Source: Niveispirillum sp.
GTDB lineage: Bacteria; Pseudomonadota; Alphaproteobacteria; Azospirillales; Azospirillaceae
Direction of reading: 5' to 3'
DNA length: 64,000 bases
NCBI RefSeq assembly: GCF_017996735.1
Contig: NZ_JAGOGJ010000001.1
Location: 170,181-234,180, forward strand
The position numbers and the translations under genes were made by a program. Numbering within the stretch: the first letter of the stretch is position 1; every line of letters starts with the position of its first letter. Under the pieces are notes generated by a model that saw nothing but the letters and a program-made list of their open reading frames with translations, searched no databases and was not told the origin of the DNA. Positions 42,848 through 51,783 of the stretch are shown here, one piece after another.

Positions 42848-44997
42848 GCATCATCGCGCAGGAGACCCCCTTGTCCCGTTCCGTCTATACAAATGCCGAT
42901 CTGCGCCGCCTGATCGATCCCGCATCGGTGACCATTGTCGGCCTGTCGCGCAATGAGAAATCCTTTGGGGCGCGTACCGCCGCCAACCTGTCGGGCTTCA
43001 CGGGCCGCACCTGGGGCGTCAATCCCAACGCGGCAGAGCTTTATGGCATTCCCTGCTTTTCCGGCCTGTCGGCACTGCCGGCGGTGCCGGACTGCGCGGT
43101 GCTGGCCGTGCCGGTCGATGCCGTTCTGCCGCTGGTGGAGGAATGCGCGGCCCTGGGCGTGGGCGGCTGTGTCATCTATGCCTCTGGCTTCGCCGAGACC
43201 GGGCTTGCCGAGCGTATCGATCTGCAGAACCGGCTGGCCGCCATCGCGCGCGGATCGCAATTGCGCATCGTCGGGCCCAACTGCATCGGCCTGATCAACA
43301 ATATCAGCCGGGCCGGCCTGTCCTTTGCCGCCGGTTATGGTGCCCGCCGCCCGGCGGCGGGGCCGGTGGCCATCGTCAGCCAGTCGGGCGGGCTGGGCCA
43401 GGCCCTGGCGCAGGTGGCGGAACGCGGCGGCTCCTACAGCCATTTCATGGCGGCCGGGAACAGTTGCGATGTCGATGTCTGCGACTATGTCTCCTATCTG
43501 GCGGACGATCCCGGCTGTTCGGTCATCACCTGCATTGCCGAGGGGTTGAAGGACGGGGAGCGGTTGCTGCAGGCGGGCGAACGCGCGCTGGCAGCGGGCA
43601 AGCCCATCGTCATGTACAAGATCGCCACCGGTACAGCCGCCGCCAAGGCCGCTATGTCGCATACCGGCACGCTGGCCGGTGCGAATGCCGCCTATGAGGC
43701 CGCCTATCGCCGGCTGGGCATCGTTCAGGTCGATAATATCGAGGATGTGTATGAAACGGCCGCCTTCCTGGCCAAGGCGGGGCGGCCCGGCGCCAGCGGT
43801 GTGGCGGCGGTGGCGGCATCGGGCGGGGCCTGCGTCATCACCCTGGACAAGGCCGAACAGGCGGGCGTGCCCATGCCCCGGCCGGCCCCGGCGACACAGG
43901 CCGTGCTGAACGCCAATGTCCCCGATTTCGGCAACCCGTCCAATCCCTGCGATATCACGGCCCAGGTGGCGACCAATCCCGCCTCCTACGCCGCCTGTCT
44001 GGAAGCGATGCTGGCCGACCCCGGCTATGCCGCCGTGCTGGTCATGGCGCCCAGCATCAGCGAACCCGGCACACCCAATAATGTCGCCTTGTTCTCTGGA
44101 CTGGCGGCAAAGGCCGGCAAGCCGCTCTGCCTGTCCTGGATGTCGGAATGGAAGCATGGGCCGGGGGCGGCAGCGGCGGAGGCCGATCCGCATGTGGCCC
44201 TGTTCCGCTCCACCGCCGGTGCCTATCGCACGCTTGCCGCCTGGCTGGAACGGGAACGCCGCATCACCGGCCCGGCACCGCGTGCGCGCGGGGGCAGCCC
44301 CAACCCGGCCGCGATGGGGGCGCGGGCGCTGCTGGCGGCGGCCGGGGAGCGGCTGACGGAGCGGGAGGCCAAGGAAGTCCTGGCCGCCTACGGCATTCCC
44401 GTGGCGACGGACCATGTAGTGCAGGATGCGGACGCGGCCGTCGCGGCGGCGGATCGGCTGGGCTATCCGGTCGTGCTGAAGCTGGAAACGCCCGACATCG
44501 CGCACAAGACGGAGGCGGGGGTGGTCCGTTTGGACCTGCGTGACGCGACGGCCGTGCGCGGGGCGTTCGCCGCCATCATGGATGCCGCCGGCCGTGTGGA
44601 ACCCGCCCCGCGCATCGTGGGCATCCTGGTACAGCCCATGATCGCACCGGGTCTGGAAATCGTGGTGGGCAGCCAGTTGGACCCGACCTTTGGTCCCATG
44701 GTGGTGGTGGGCCTGGGCGGCATCATGGTGGAACTTCTGCACGACAGCGCTGCCGAACTGGCGCCCGTCAATCATCAGCAGGCGCGGGCCATGCTGGACC
44801 GGCTGAAAGGGGCGGCATTGCTGCGCGGCTTTCGGGGACAGGCGGGGGCCGATATCGACCGGCTGGCCGGCATCATCGTGGCCCTGTCGGAACTGGCCGC
44901 CGACCTGTCGGACCTGATCGCGGAAATCGACGTCAATCCCATCATCTGCGGCCCCGGCCGCGCCATCGCCGTCGACGCACTGATCGTGCGGCGGTGA
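42844..44997 (+). CDS. NDP-forming acyl-CoA ligase (fused alpha-beta)
   Basis: A 717-residue fused acid-CoA ligase of the acetate/acyl-CoA synthetase (ADP-forming) type. A CoA-binding Rossmann domain (residues about 20-150) and ligase domains with the phospho-His H273 (MSHTGTLAG) are followed by an ATP-grasp domain from about 490 (LTEREAKEVLAAYGIPVATDHV...VVLKLETPDIAHKTEAGGV). Only the reversible reaction acid + CoA + ATP to acyl-CoA + ADP + Pi can be stated. It is coupled to the catalytic ACAD and so probably feeds it. Confidence 0.9.
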   Translation: MSIIAQETPLSRSVYTNADLRRLIDPASVTIVGLSRNEKSFGARTAANLSGFTGRTWGVNPNAAELYGIPCFSGLSALPAVPDCAVLAVPVDAVLPLVEECAALGVGGCVIYASGFAETGLAERIDLQNRLAAIARGSQLRIVGPNCIGLINNISRAGLSFAAGYGARRPAAGPVAIVSQSGGLGQALAQVAERGGSYSHFMAAGNSCDVDVCDYVSYLADDPGCSVITCIAEGLKDGERLLQAGERALAAGKPIVMYKIATGTAAAKAAMSHTGTLAGANAAYEAAYRRLGIVQVDNIEDVYETAAFLAKAGRPGASGVAAVAASGGACVITLDKAEQAGVPMPRPAPATQAVLNANVPDFGNPSNPCDITAQVATNPASYAACLEAMLADPGYAAVLVMAPSISEPGTPNNVALFSGLAAKAGKPLCLSWMSEWKHGPGAAAAEADPHVALFRSTAGAYRTLAAWLERERRITGPAPRARGGSPNPAAMGARALLAAAGERLTEREAKEVLAAYGIPVATDHVVQDADAAVAAADRLGYPVVLKLETPDIAHKTEAGVVRLDLRDATAVRGAFAAIMDAAGRVEPAPRIVGILVQPMIAPGLEIVVGSQLDPTFGPMVVVGLGGIMVELLHDSAAELAPVNHQQARAMLDRLKGAALLRGFRGQAGADIDRLAGIIVALSELAADLSDLIAEIDVNPIICGPGRAIAVDALIVRR

Positions 44998-45021
44998 GAG
45001 CATAATCCAGGAGGAAAAATC

Positions 45022-45915
45022 ATGGCCAAATGGCTGAAGACCCAGGAATTCCTGACTTTCGACGTTCGCGACCGCGTCGCCTATGTGACGATGAACCGGC
45101 CTGGCAAGCGCAACGCCCTGTCGCCGGAACTGATCAAGGAAATCCACGACGCCATGCTGGAGGCTGATGACCGCACCGATGTGCATGTCATCGTGCTGGC
45201 CGGGGCGGGGGATGATTTCTGCGCCGGGTATGACCTGGGCTATGGCTATAATCCCGACAATCAGCAGGATGCCACGGCCACCTATCGCAGCCGCATGGGC
45301 AGCTTTGACGACGATATCTGGACCATGACCCGCAAGATGGGCCAGATGCACATCATTCCGGATATCCACAAGCCGGTGATCGCCAAGATCCAGGGCCGCG
45401 CCCTGGCCGGCGGGGCGGAACTGGCGCTGGCCTGCGATCTGATCATCGCCGCCGACGATGCCCGCATCGGCCATCCCGGCACGCGCGGCCTGGGTTCCCC
45501 GCCCGTCAATTACTGGTTCTACCATGTCGGGCCGCAATGGGCCAAACGCCTGCTGTTGACGGGGGACAGCATCACCGGCATCGACGCCGCCCATATCGGC
45601 ATGGTGCTGGACAGCGTGCCGGCGGCGGAACTGGATGCGGAAGTGGACGCGCTGGCCCGGCGTATCGCCCTGATCGATCCGGAGATAGCGGCAGCGCAGA
45701 AGCGCATCGTCAACACCGCCATGGACCTGTCGGGCGCCCGTGTTCTGCGCCAGTTCGCCATCGAGGCCGATGCCAAGGCGCATCTGTCCCAGGGGCCGGG
45801 CCGCAGGACCTGGCGCGAGAATGTGAAGGCCCATGGCGTGCGTCAGGCCATCCGCATGCGCGACGCCACCTATGGCAGTGACCCGGTGCGCATCCGCTCG
45901 AAGGAGCCGCGTTAA
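45022..45915 (+). CDS. Crotonase-fold protein 5, divergent
   Basis: A 297-residue crotonase preceded by a strong CCAGGAGG site. The oxyanion segments are present (DFCAGYDLGYGYN, GRALAGGAELALACD). The catalytic Glu positions are Gly (GHPGTRGLGSPP) and Arg (AKRLLLTGD). A 30-residue C-terminal tail rich in basic residues is longer than usual. The enzyme may be an isomerase or a ring-cleaving hydrolase rather than a hydratase. It ends overlapping the convergent esterase by 4 nt. Confidence 0.87.
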   Translation: MAKWLKTQEFLTFDVRDRVAYVTMNRPGKRNALSPELIKEIHDAMLEADDRTDVHVIVLAGAGDDFCAGYDLGYGYNPDNQQDATATYRSRMGSFDDDIWTMTRKMGQMHIIPDIHKPVIAKIQGRALAGGAELALACDLIIAADDARIGHPGTRGLGSPPVNYWFYHVGPQWAKRLLLTGDSITGIDAAHIGMVLDSVPAAELDAEVDALARRIALIDPEIAAAQKRIVNTAMDLSGARVLRQFAIEADAKAHLSQGPGRRTWRENVKAHGVRQAIRMRDATYGSDPVRIRSKEPR

Positions 45916-46823
45916 ACGGTCAGCGCCCGCGCCACGTCAAGGACGGCGGCGCGGGCCAATGGCGCATGCGCCGTCATCTGCAGGAAGCCGTGGGTGGCAC
46001 CGGGCCAGGTGACGGTCTGCACGCGCACCCCCGCCGCCCGCATCCGCTCCGCCATCATCCGGTTCTCATCCGCCAGCACGTCGCATTCGGCGATGCCGAT
46101 GAAGCAGGGGGGCAACCCCTGCATATCCGCACCCAGGGGGGCCGCCAGCACCGGCGGCGCATCGGCCAGGGCGCCCAGATACTGCCGCCAGTACCAATGC
46201 ATACGAACGGTGGACAGGCCGTAGCTGCCATCCCCGAAACGGCGTTGCGAGCCCGTGTCCAATCCCGGCGCATAGCATCCATAGGCCAGTGCCGCCGTCG
46301 TCGGCAGGGTGCTGCCCGCATCACGTTGCGACAGCATCAGCGCCAGGGCCAGATTGGCGCCGGCACTGTCCCCGGCCAGGGCCGGCACGCCCATGCCCAG
46401 CCCCAGGACCCAATCCCAGACCGCCCGCGTATCGTCCAACGCCGCTGGAAACGGATGTTCGGGCGCCAGCCGGTAATCAAAGCCGATCACCGCCCGCCCG
46501 CTCGCCAGCGCCAGCCGCCGCATGACCGGATCATGGGTATCGACGTCGCAGGCAAACCAGCCGCCACCATGCACAAACAGGATCGCCCCGGCCGCCGGTC
46601 CCGGTGCGGGATGGTAGAGGCGGACGCGGAGGGGGCCACCGGGACCCGGCACGGTCAATGTTTCCACCCGGTCCGCCACGGCGCCGGGATCGGTGAAGAC
46701 CATGGCCAGCCGGTTCATGCCCGCCCGTGCCACCGCCGGGTCCATACGGGTGATGTCGAAGCCCGGTGGGGCCTGGGAAGCCTGGAGCAAACGGGCGGCC
46801 TGGATTTCCGGATCGATGCTCAT
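45912..46823 (-). CDS. Alpha/beta hydrolase, hormone-sensitive-lipase (esterase) family
   Basis: A 303-residue esterase. The oxyanion motif is HGGGW, the nucleophile Ser is in AGDSAGANLA, and the acid and base are in AECDVLADE and GATHGFLQ. HSL-family enzymes hydrolyse short acyl esters and some ring lactones. It is divergent from the CoA-transferase gene. Confidence 0.9.
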   Translation of the reverse strand: MSIDPEIQAARLLQASQAPPGFDITRMDPAVARAGMNRLAMVFTDPGAVADRVETLTVPGPGGPLRVRLYHPAPGPAAGAILFVHGGGWFACDVDTHDPVMRRLALASGRAVIGFDYRLAPEHPFPAALDDTRAVWDWVLGLGMGVPALAGDSAGANLALALMLSQRDAGSTLPTTAALAYGCYAPGLDTGSQRRFGDGSYGLSTVRMHWYWRQYLGALADAPPVLAAPLGADMQGLPPCFIGIAECDVLADENRMMAERMRAAGVRVQTVTWPGATHGFLQMTAHAPLARAAVLDVARALTV

Positions 46824-46897
46824 GATGCCTCGGGCTTGGGGGTGGCGTGCGGGAGTGGGCAGTATCGCGCGTGCCTCCGGCCGCAGGCCCCTGAATT

Positions 46898-46925
46898 ATT
46901 CTCCGGCCCGATACGCAATTCTCCG
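46898..46925. promoter_or_regulatory. Direct repeat ATTCTCCG, 20-bp period
   Basis: ATTCTCCG occurs at 46898-46905 and again at 46918-46925 in the divergent gap between the esterase and the CoA transferase. Spacing of two helical turns suits a dimeric activator; the identity is unknown. Confidence 0.35.
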
Positions 46926-46987
46926 CTGCCCGCAGGGGCGCGGCGGGCGCCTTATGGGATTGAGATCAAACAGGAAGCGGGAACATC

Positions 46988-48205
46988 ATGGCCATCCTGT
47001 CCGGCCTGACCATCACCGAATGCGCCGCGTTCATCGCTGGCCCGTTTGCCACCGGATCGCTGGCCCGGCTGGGGGCGGACGTGATCCGCATCGACCCGAT
47101 CGACGGTGGCATCGACCAGCATCGCTGGCCCGTGACCGCAGAGGGGCGCAGCCTTTATTGGGCGGGGCTGAACAAGGGCAAGAAATCCGTCTGTGTCGAT
47201 ATCCGCCGGCCGGAAGGGCGCGAACTGGCCCAGGCCCTGATCACGGCGCCGGGCGACGGCAGGGGCCTGTTCGTCAGCAATTTCCCCGCCACGGGCTGGC
47301 TGGATTTCGATGGCCTGCGGCAGCGGCGGGCGGACCTGATCATGGTCAACATCCTGGGCAACCGCGACGGGTCGACGGCGCTGGATTACACGGTCAATTG
47401 TGCCGTGGGCTTTCCGTTGGCCACAGGGCCGGAGGGTGGCGACGCCCCCGTCAACCATGTGCTGCCGGCCTGGGATTTCATCTGCGGTCAGACGGCGGCT
47501 ACGGCCCTGCTGGCGGCCGAACGCCATAGGCGCCTGCGGGGGGAGGGACAATTGCTGCGCATCGCGCTGTCCGATGTGGCGCTGGCCGTGGTGGCCGATA
47601 TGGGCCTGCTGGCGGAGGTGGAGATCAACGGCGCGGGGCGGGAGCGGCATGGCAACCATATTTTCGGCGCCTTCGGCTGCGACTTCGCCACATCTGATGG
47701 CCGGCGTCTGATGGTGGCCGCCGTCAGTGCCGGGCAATGGCAGGCGCTGCTGCGCGCCACGGGCATGGGGGAGGCGATGGCGGCCCTGGGTGCCGCGCGG
47801 GGGCTGGACCTGTCGCTTGAAGGCGACCGGTTCCGGGCACGCGATGCCGTGGCCGGGCTGCTGTCGCCCTGGTTCGCGGCGCGCACCCTGGCCCAGGCCG
47901 GCCATGACCTGGATACCGCGCGGGCCTGCTGGGGCCCGTATCAGAGTTTCGAACAATTGCTGGCCGACGACCCGCGCTGTTCGCCGGCCAATCCCCTGTT
48001 CGCCCGCGTGGATCATCCCGGTATCGGAACGATGCTGACGGCCGCCAGCCCCATCGATAGTTCCGCCTGCGATCCGGTTCCGCACGCCCCCGGCCCCATC
48101 CTGGGCCAGCACACGGATCAGGTCCTGACCGAGATTCTGGGCCTGAGCGGCGGGCAATTGGCCGACCTGCATGACCGTCGCATCGTGGCCGGCCCGGCGG
48201 CATGA
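46988..48205 (+). CDS. CaiB/BaiF family III CoA transferase
   Basis: A 405-residue class III CoA transferase or racemase. It shows the N-terminal TITECAAFIAGPFATGSLARLGADVIRID, LNKGKKSVCVD, and a likely catalytic Asp at 163 (PAWDFICG). It moves CoA between carboxylates, for example from succinyl-CoA or a pathway product to the entering acid. A 2-methylacyl-CoA racemase role cannot be excluded. In context it could act with the MaoC- and CitE-type genes at 53.8-55.4 kb. Confidence 0.88.
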   Translation: MAILSGLTITECAAFIAGPFATGSLARLGADVIRIDPIDGGIDQHRWPVTAEGRSLYWAGLNKGKKSVCVDIRRPEGRELAQALITAPGDGRGLFVSNFPATGWLDFDGLRQRRADLIMVNILGNRDGSTALDYTVNCAVGFPLATGPEGGDAPVNHVLPAWDFICGQTAATALLAAERHRRLRGEGQLLRIALSDVALAVVADMGLLAEVEINGAGRERHGNHIFGAFGCDFATSDGRRLMVAAVSAGQWQALLRATGMGEAMAALGAARGLDLSLEGDRFRARDAVAGLLSPWFAARTLAQAGHDLDTARACWGPYQSFEQLLADDPRCSPANPLFARVDHPGIGTMLTAASPIDSSACDPVPHAPGPILGQHTDQVLTEILGLSGGQLADLHDRRIVAGPAA

Positions 48206-48236
48206 ACAGCGGTCATGCAGGCGCAGATAAAATGCG
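48202..48236 (+). promoter_or_regulatory. Operator A, site 6 (monooxygenase 1)
   Basis: ATGA-N7-TCAT, then 12 nt, then AAAATGCG. The ATGA overlaps the CoA-transferase stop. The downstream box is weaker than in sites 1-5. It lies about 110 bp before the monooxygenase. Confidence 0.55.
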
Positions 48237-48272
48237 CCCGGATCGCCAATCCGTAAGGGTTGTTTTGATGGA

Positions 48273-48286
48273 CGGGATACGTTCCA
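48273..48286. promoter_or_regulatory. Dyad C, site 1 (CGGGAT-AC-GTTCCA)
   Basis: A near-palindrome with the layout TGGRAT-N2-ATTCCA, about 62 bp before the monooxygenase start. Better copies are at 55584 and 58581. Confidence 0.4.
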
Positions 48287-48347
48287 TATTCTAGCTTTAT
48301 CAGGAGACGGTGGCCGCCCAAGGGACCGCCGGCACGGGAGGATTGGA

Positions 48348-49544
48348 ATGTCGAAGACACGACTGCGCCACGGGGTGTTCCTGGCGCCGCTGCATCCGGT
48401 GGACGAGGATGCGCACGCGCTGATGCATCGCGATCTGGAACTGATGGAATGGCTGGATCGGCTTGGCTATGACGAGGCCTGGATCGGGGAGCATCATTCC
48501 GGCGGGTATGAGACGATCGCGTCACCCGAACTGTTCATCGCGGCCGCCGTGGAACGGACGCGGCATATAAGGTTCGGCACCGGCGTCATCTCGCTGCCCT
48601 ATCACAACCCGCTGATGGTGACCAACCGCATCATCCAGTTGGACCACCAGTCACGCGGACGGGTGATGTTCGGCTTCGGGCCGGGTCTGCTGGTGTCGGA
48701 TGCACGCATGCTGGGCATCGATCCCAAGACCCAGCGTGACCGAATGGCCCAGGCTCTGGACGTCATCCTGCGCCTGCTGGACGGGCAGATCGTGACGGAA
48801 AAGACCGACTGGTACGAACTGAATGAGGCGCGCGCCCATCTGCTGCCCTATACCCAGCCCAGACCGGAAATCGCGGTGGCCAGTGCCGCCACCCCATCCG
48901 GTGGGCGTCTGGCCGGCAAGTACGACCTGGCCATGCTCTGCGTGGCCGCCACGGACGCCTCGGGCGGGTTCAACGTGCTGGACGTCAACTGGAAGCATGC
49001 CTGCGACGTGGCGGCCGAACAGGGGCGCACCATGGATCGCGGCCGCCTGCGTCTGATGGGCCCCATGCATATTGCCGAGACGCGGGAAAAGGCACGCGAG
49101 AATGTACGCCACGGGCTGGAGAAATATCTGGACTATGCCCGCACCGTAACGCCCGGCCGCTTCGGCAATCTGGCCGGCCGCGACCCGGTGGATGTGCTGC
49201 TGGAAGCCGGCCACATCGTCATCGGCACGCCTGACGATGCCGTGGATGTGCTGAAGAAGCTGCAGGCCAAGCAGGGCGATTTCGGGGTGTTCCTGCACCA
49301 GTGCCATGACTGGGCCGACTGGAACGAGACCAAGCGTTCCTATGAGCTCTATGCCCGTTTCGTGGCCCCACATTTCAGCGGATCGAACCGGGCACGAGCG
49401 GAATCCTTCGATAACTGGAAGGCCCATTCGCTGGATTACAGCAGCCAGTCGCACGCCGCCGCCAAGGCGACGTTCGAGAAGTTCGGCGGCACCGGCGCCA
49501 TTGAGAGTGCCGTCAAGACCGGCATGATCGGCACCAAGGACTGA
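48348..49544 (+). CDS. Luciferase-like flavin-dependent monooxygenase 1 (limonene-monooxygenase-like)
   Basis: A 398-residue LLM-class protein (TIM barrel, bacterial-luciferase type). Recognisable segments are the N-terminal MSKTRLRHGVFLAPLHPVDEDAHAL, WIGEHHSGG, LPYHNPLMVTNRI and FGFGPGLLVSDARMLGI. The pattern resembles enzymes annotated as limonene 1,2-monooxygenase. It uses FMNH2 and O2 to oxygenate an alkene or ketone. An FMN reductase and ribB lie downstream in the same block. A dedicated strong terminator follows. Confidence 0.88.
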   Translation: MSKTRLRHGVFLAPLHPVDEDAHALMHRDLELMEWLDRLGYDEAWIGEHHSGGYETIASPELFIAAAVERTRHIRFGTGVISLPYHNPLMVTNRIIQLDHQSRGRVMFGFGPGLLVSDARMLGIDPKTQRDRMAQALDVILRLLDGQIVTEKTDWYELNEARAHLLPYTQPRPEIAVASAATPSGGRLAGKYDLAMLCVAATDASGGFNVLDVNWKHACDVAAEQGRTMDRGRLRLMGPMHIAETREKARENVRHGLEKYLDYARTVTPGRFGNLAGRDPVDVLLEAGHIVIGTPDDAVDVLKKLQAKQGDFGVFLHQCHDWADWNETKRSYELYARFVAPHFSGSNRARAESFDNWKAHSLDYSSQSHAAAKATFEKFGGTGAIESAVKTGMIGTKD

Positions 49545-49570
49545 CCCTCTTCCGGCTTCGGGGCAGACAA

Positions 49571-49611
49571 GGGCGGGTTTCCGGGCGACCGGGAACCCGC
49601 CCTTTGTTTTT
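49571..49611 (+). terminator. Intrinsic terminator of monooxygenase 1
   Basis: A 12-bp stem (49571-49582 with 49591-49602) is followed by TTTGTTTTT, 26 nt after the stop. Confidence 0.9.
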
Positions 49612-49656
49612 GGGGGCAGGGGTGCAGTTATCCGGGCGGGACCTTCCCCGCAAAAC

Positions 49657-49694
49657 ACAAAAATCCCCGCCCCTGTCACGCAGGGAGCGGGGAT
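49657..49694 (-). terminator. Intrinsic terminator of monooxygenase 2
   Basis: On the minus strand a 13-bp stem with one bulge (49681-49694 with 49663-49675) is followed by a U-run. It lies 17 nt after the second monooxygenase. Confidence 0.85.
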
Positions 49695-49711
49695 GTTCTA
49701 TGGCCCCGGTT

Positions 49712-50887
49712 TCAGGCCGCGTCGCTCATCTCGGCATTCTTGGCCTTGGCATAGGCCCGCAGGCGCGGGGCCACCTGTTCGGAGAACAGGGTCAGGCTGT
49801 CCACCGTTTCGTCATGCGACAGGTATCCGGCCTGACCCAGCATCAGCATATGGCCGATGCCGCCCACCTTGTCGGAGAAGCGGGACATCTGGTCATAAAG
49901 CTGGTCCGGCGTGCCGGCGAACATGATGCCGCCATCGGCCATCTCGGCCAGGCTGGGGTTGGGCGGCAGGCCGAAATTGATACGGCCGGTCTTGCCCATG
50001 CGCAGCGCCGTGGCGTTCAGTTCGACGCTTTCATAGCCGGGCGGGTTGATCCAGCCCTTGGGCGTGCGCGGCTGCACCTCCAGGTACGGTTTTACCTTGG
50101 CCACGCGTTCCTGCACTTCTTTCTCCGTGCGGCCGCAGACCATGATGGCCAGATAGGCGAAGCGGTCGATGGCCGCCGGCTTGCCATGGGTGTTGCGATA
50201 TTCCTCCTTATAGGCGTCGAACAGCGGCCTGGTGCCGGCGCCGTTGAAGAAGGTGGCGCAGACATAGCCCAGTTGCGCGATACGCCGGCCGGTGGACGCA
50301 CCCGATGCCGTGATCCACATGGGTGGCATCGGCTGCTGCACGGGCCGGGGCCAGACATTGACGTTGCGGTAATTGTAGAACTCACCCTCCCAGGAGAAGG
50401 GGCCGCCCTTGTGGGTCAGCGCCTTGACCACGAAATCATGCGCTTCCCAATAACGGTCCATGATGCGGGCCGGGCTCTGGTTCGACAGGGCCAGTTCGAA
50501 GGGCGAGGCCTTGACCAGCCCGATTTCCAGCCGCCCGCCGGAAATGCTGTCGATCATGGCCAGTTCCTCGGCCACACGATAGGGGTCGGTGCGGTTGGTG
50601 ATGGGCACGCCCAGGCAGAGCAGGCGGGCCTTGCTGGTCTGCCGCGCCAGGATGGCCAGCGTCAGCAGGCAGGAGGCCGACATGCAGTTGGCTGAGGCAT
50701 GGTGTTCATTCACCATGATGTTGAAGCCCAGCCGGTCGGCCACCATCCATTCATCCAGATAGCGGTTGTACAGTTCGTGCGCTGTCTGCGGGTCGCAATG
50801 GGCGTTATCGACCAGCACCTTGGTGGGACCGTCGATCTTGTCCCAGGCCGGATGCATCGATTGTTCGCTGAAATGCCAGAATTCCAT
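49712..50887 (-). CDS. Luciferase-like flavin-dependent monooxygenase 2
   Basis: A 391-residue LLM-class protein, different in subfamily from monooxygenase 1. Segments are the N-terminal MEFWHFSEQSMHPAW, VNEHHASANCMSASC, GVPITNRTDPYRVAEELAMIDSISGGRLEIG and a C-terminal MFAGTPDQLYDQM. A strong GGGAGGAAAAAAC site precedes ATG. It is the last gene of the ribB-hydrolase-monooxygenase unit, so flavin supply and use are linked in one transcript. Confidence 0.88.
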   Translation of the reverse strand: MEFWHFSEQSMHPAWDKIDGPTKVLVDNAHCDPQTAHELYNRYLDEWMVADRLGFNIMVNEHHASANCMSASCLLTLAILARQTSKARLLCLGVPITNRTDPYRVAEELAMIDSISGGRLEIGLVKASPFELALSNQSPARIMDRYWEAHDFVVKALTHKGGPFSWEGEFYNYRNVNVWPRPVQQPMPPMWITASGASTGRRIAQLGYVCATFFNGAGTRPLFDAYKEEYRNTHGKPAAIDRFAYLAIMVCGRTEKEVQERVAKVKPYLEVQPRTPKGWINPPGYESVELNATALRMGKTGRINFGLPPNPSLAEMADGGIMFAGTPDQLYDQMSRFSDKVGGIGHMLMLGQAGYLSHDETVDSLTLFSEQVAPRLRAYAKAKNAEMSDAA

Positions 50888-50908
50888 GTTTTTTCCTCCC
50901 TGTTTGCT

Positions 50909-50926
50909 GGGGGCGCCGACGCCCCC
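50909..50926 (-). other. Intercistronic hairpin
   Basis: GGGGGCG and CGCCCCC pair around a 4-nt loop in the 51-bp gap between hydrolase and monooxygenase 2. There is no U-tract; a processing or stability element is likely. Confidence 0.4.
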
Positions 50927-50938
50927 CGAGGGGCCGTG

Positions 50939-51739
50939 TCAGGCGGCCAGGAACGTGTCGATGCGGGCGGCGAAGGCGTCGGGCTGTTCCAGATAGCCGT
51001 AATGGCCGGCGCCCTCGATCACCTCGAACCGCGCATCCAGGAAGGCGGCGGCATAGCGGCGGCCATAATCAACGCCGACCACCTTGTCATCGGCCCCCCA
51101 GAGCAGCAGCACGGGCACCTTGACCCGGTGCAGCCGGCCCAGCAGCTTGGGATTGTACAAGGTGGGCGACCAGCCGAAGAGCAGCAGGCTTTCCCGGTTG
51201 CGCACGAAGCGGGTCACTTCGGCGTCGGTCATGTTCTTGAAATCGAAACCGCCGAAGCTGGCCTTGCCCTTCTCCGGATCATGGAAGAACAGGCCAGGAA
51301 TATCCTCCACCGTCGTGGCGAAGATATCCTTGATATCGCGGGTTTCCCGGTCGGAGACTTTTACGCCGACCGCGTCGATCAGGACCAGCCGGCTGATACG
51401 GCCGGTGCCCATGGTGGCCAGTTCTGCGGCGATCCAGGCGCCGAAGGAAACACCGACGACGATCAGGTCGCGCAGGTCCAGGGCTTCGATCAGGTCCAGA
51501 TAGACATGGCAGATATCATCCACGCCCGTCACGCCGACGGGCCGCGAGCTGGCGCCGAAGCCGGGATGGGAGGGGACGATGACCTTGTGGTCACGGGCCA
51601 GCCGTTCGACCAGCGCATCATCCGCATCCACCCCGTGGCCGGCATGCAGGAACAGGATCGGCGATCCCTCTCCCTTGGTCAGCAGTTCGATGGACGCTCC
51701 CGCGACGTCGATTTTTTCCGGGAAAGCGGTTCGGAACAT
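50939..51739 (-). CDS. Alpha/beta hydrolase (meta-cleavage-hydrolase/lactonase-like)
   Basis: A 266-residue alpha/beta hydrolase. The nucleophile is in VGVSFGAW (GxSxG), the acid is near LLWGADDKVVG, and the base is in GAGHYGYLEQP. The start at 51739 (MFRTAFPEK) follows AGGAAG; upstream frames are antisense to ribB. It may open a lactone made by Baeyer-Villiger-type oxidation by the neighbouring monooxygenase, or cleave a C-C bond (inference). Confidence 0.88.
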   Translation of the reverse strand: MFRTAFPEKIDVAGASIELLTKGEGSPILFLHAGHGVDADDALVERLARDHKVIVPSHPGFGASSRPVGVTGVDDICHVYLDLIEALDLRDLIVVGVSFGAWIAAELATMGTGRISRLVLIDAVGVKVSDRETRDIKDIFATTVEDIPGLFFHDPEKGKASFGGFDFKNMTDAEVTRFVRNRESLLLFGWSPTLYNPKLLGRLHRVKVPVLLLWGADDKVVGVDYGRRYAAAFLDARFEVIEGAGHYGYLEQPDAFAARIDTFLAA

Positions 51740-51783
51740 GGCGCTTCCTGTTTCCTTCCTGTTCTTGTTCCGGCCGGGGCGGG

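Noticed and set aside
42706..45834. A 1042-codon open frame on the minus strand
   Set aside because: It lies antisense to the CoA ligase and crotonase 5 genes, both with clear family motifs. Its translation is low-complexity (rich in G, H, R, Q), as expected from GC-rich antisense frames.
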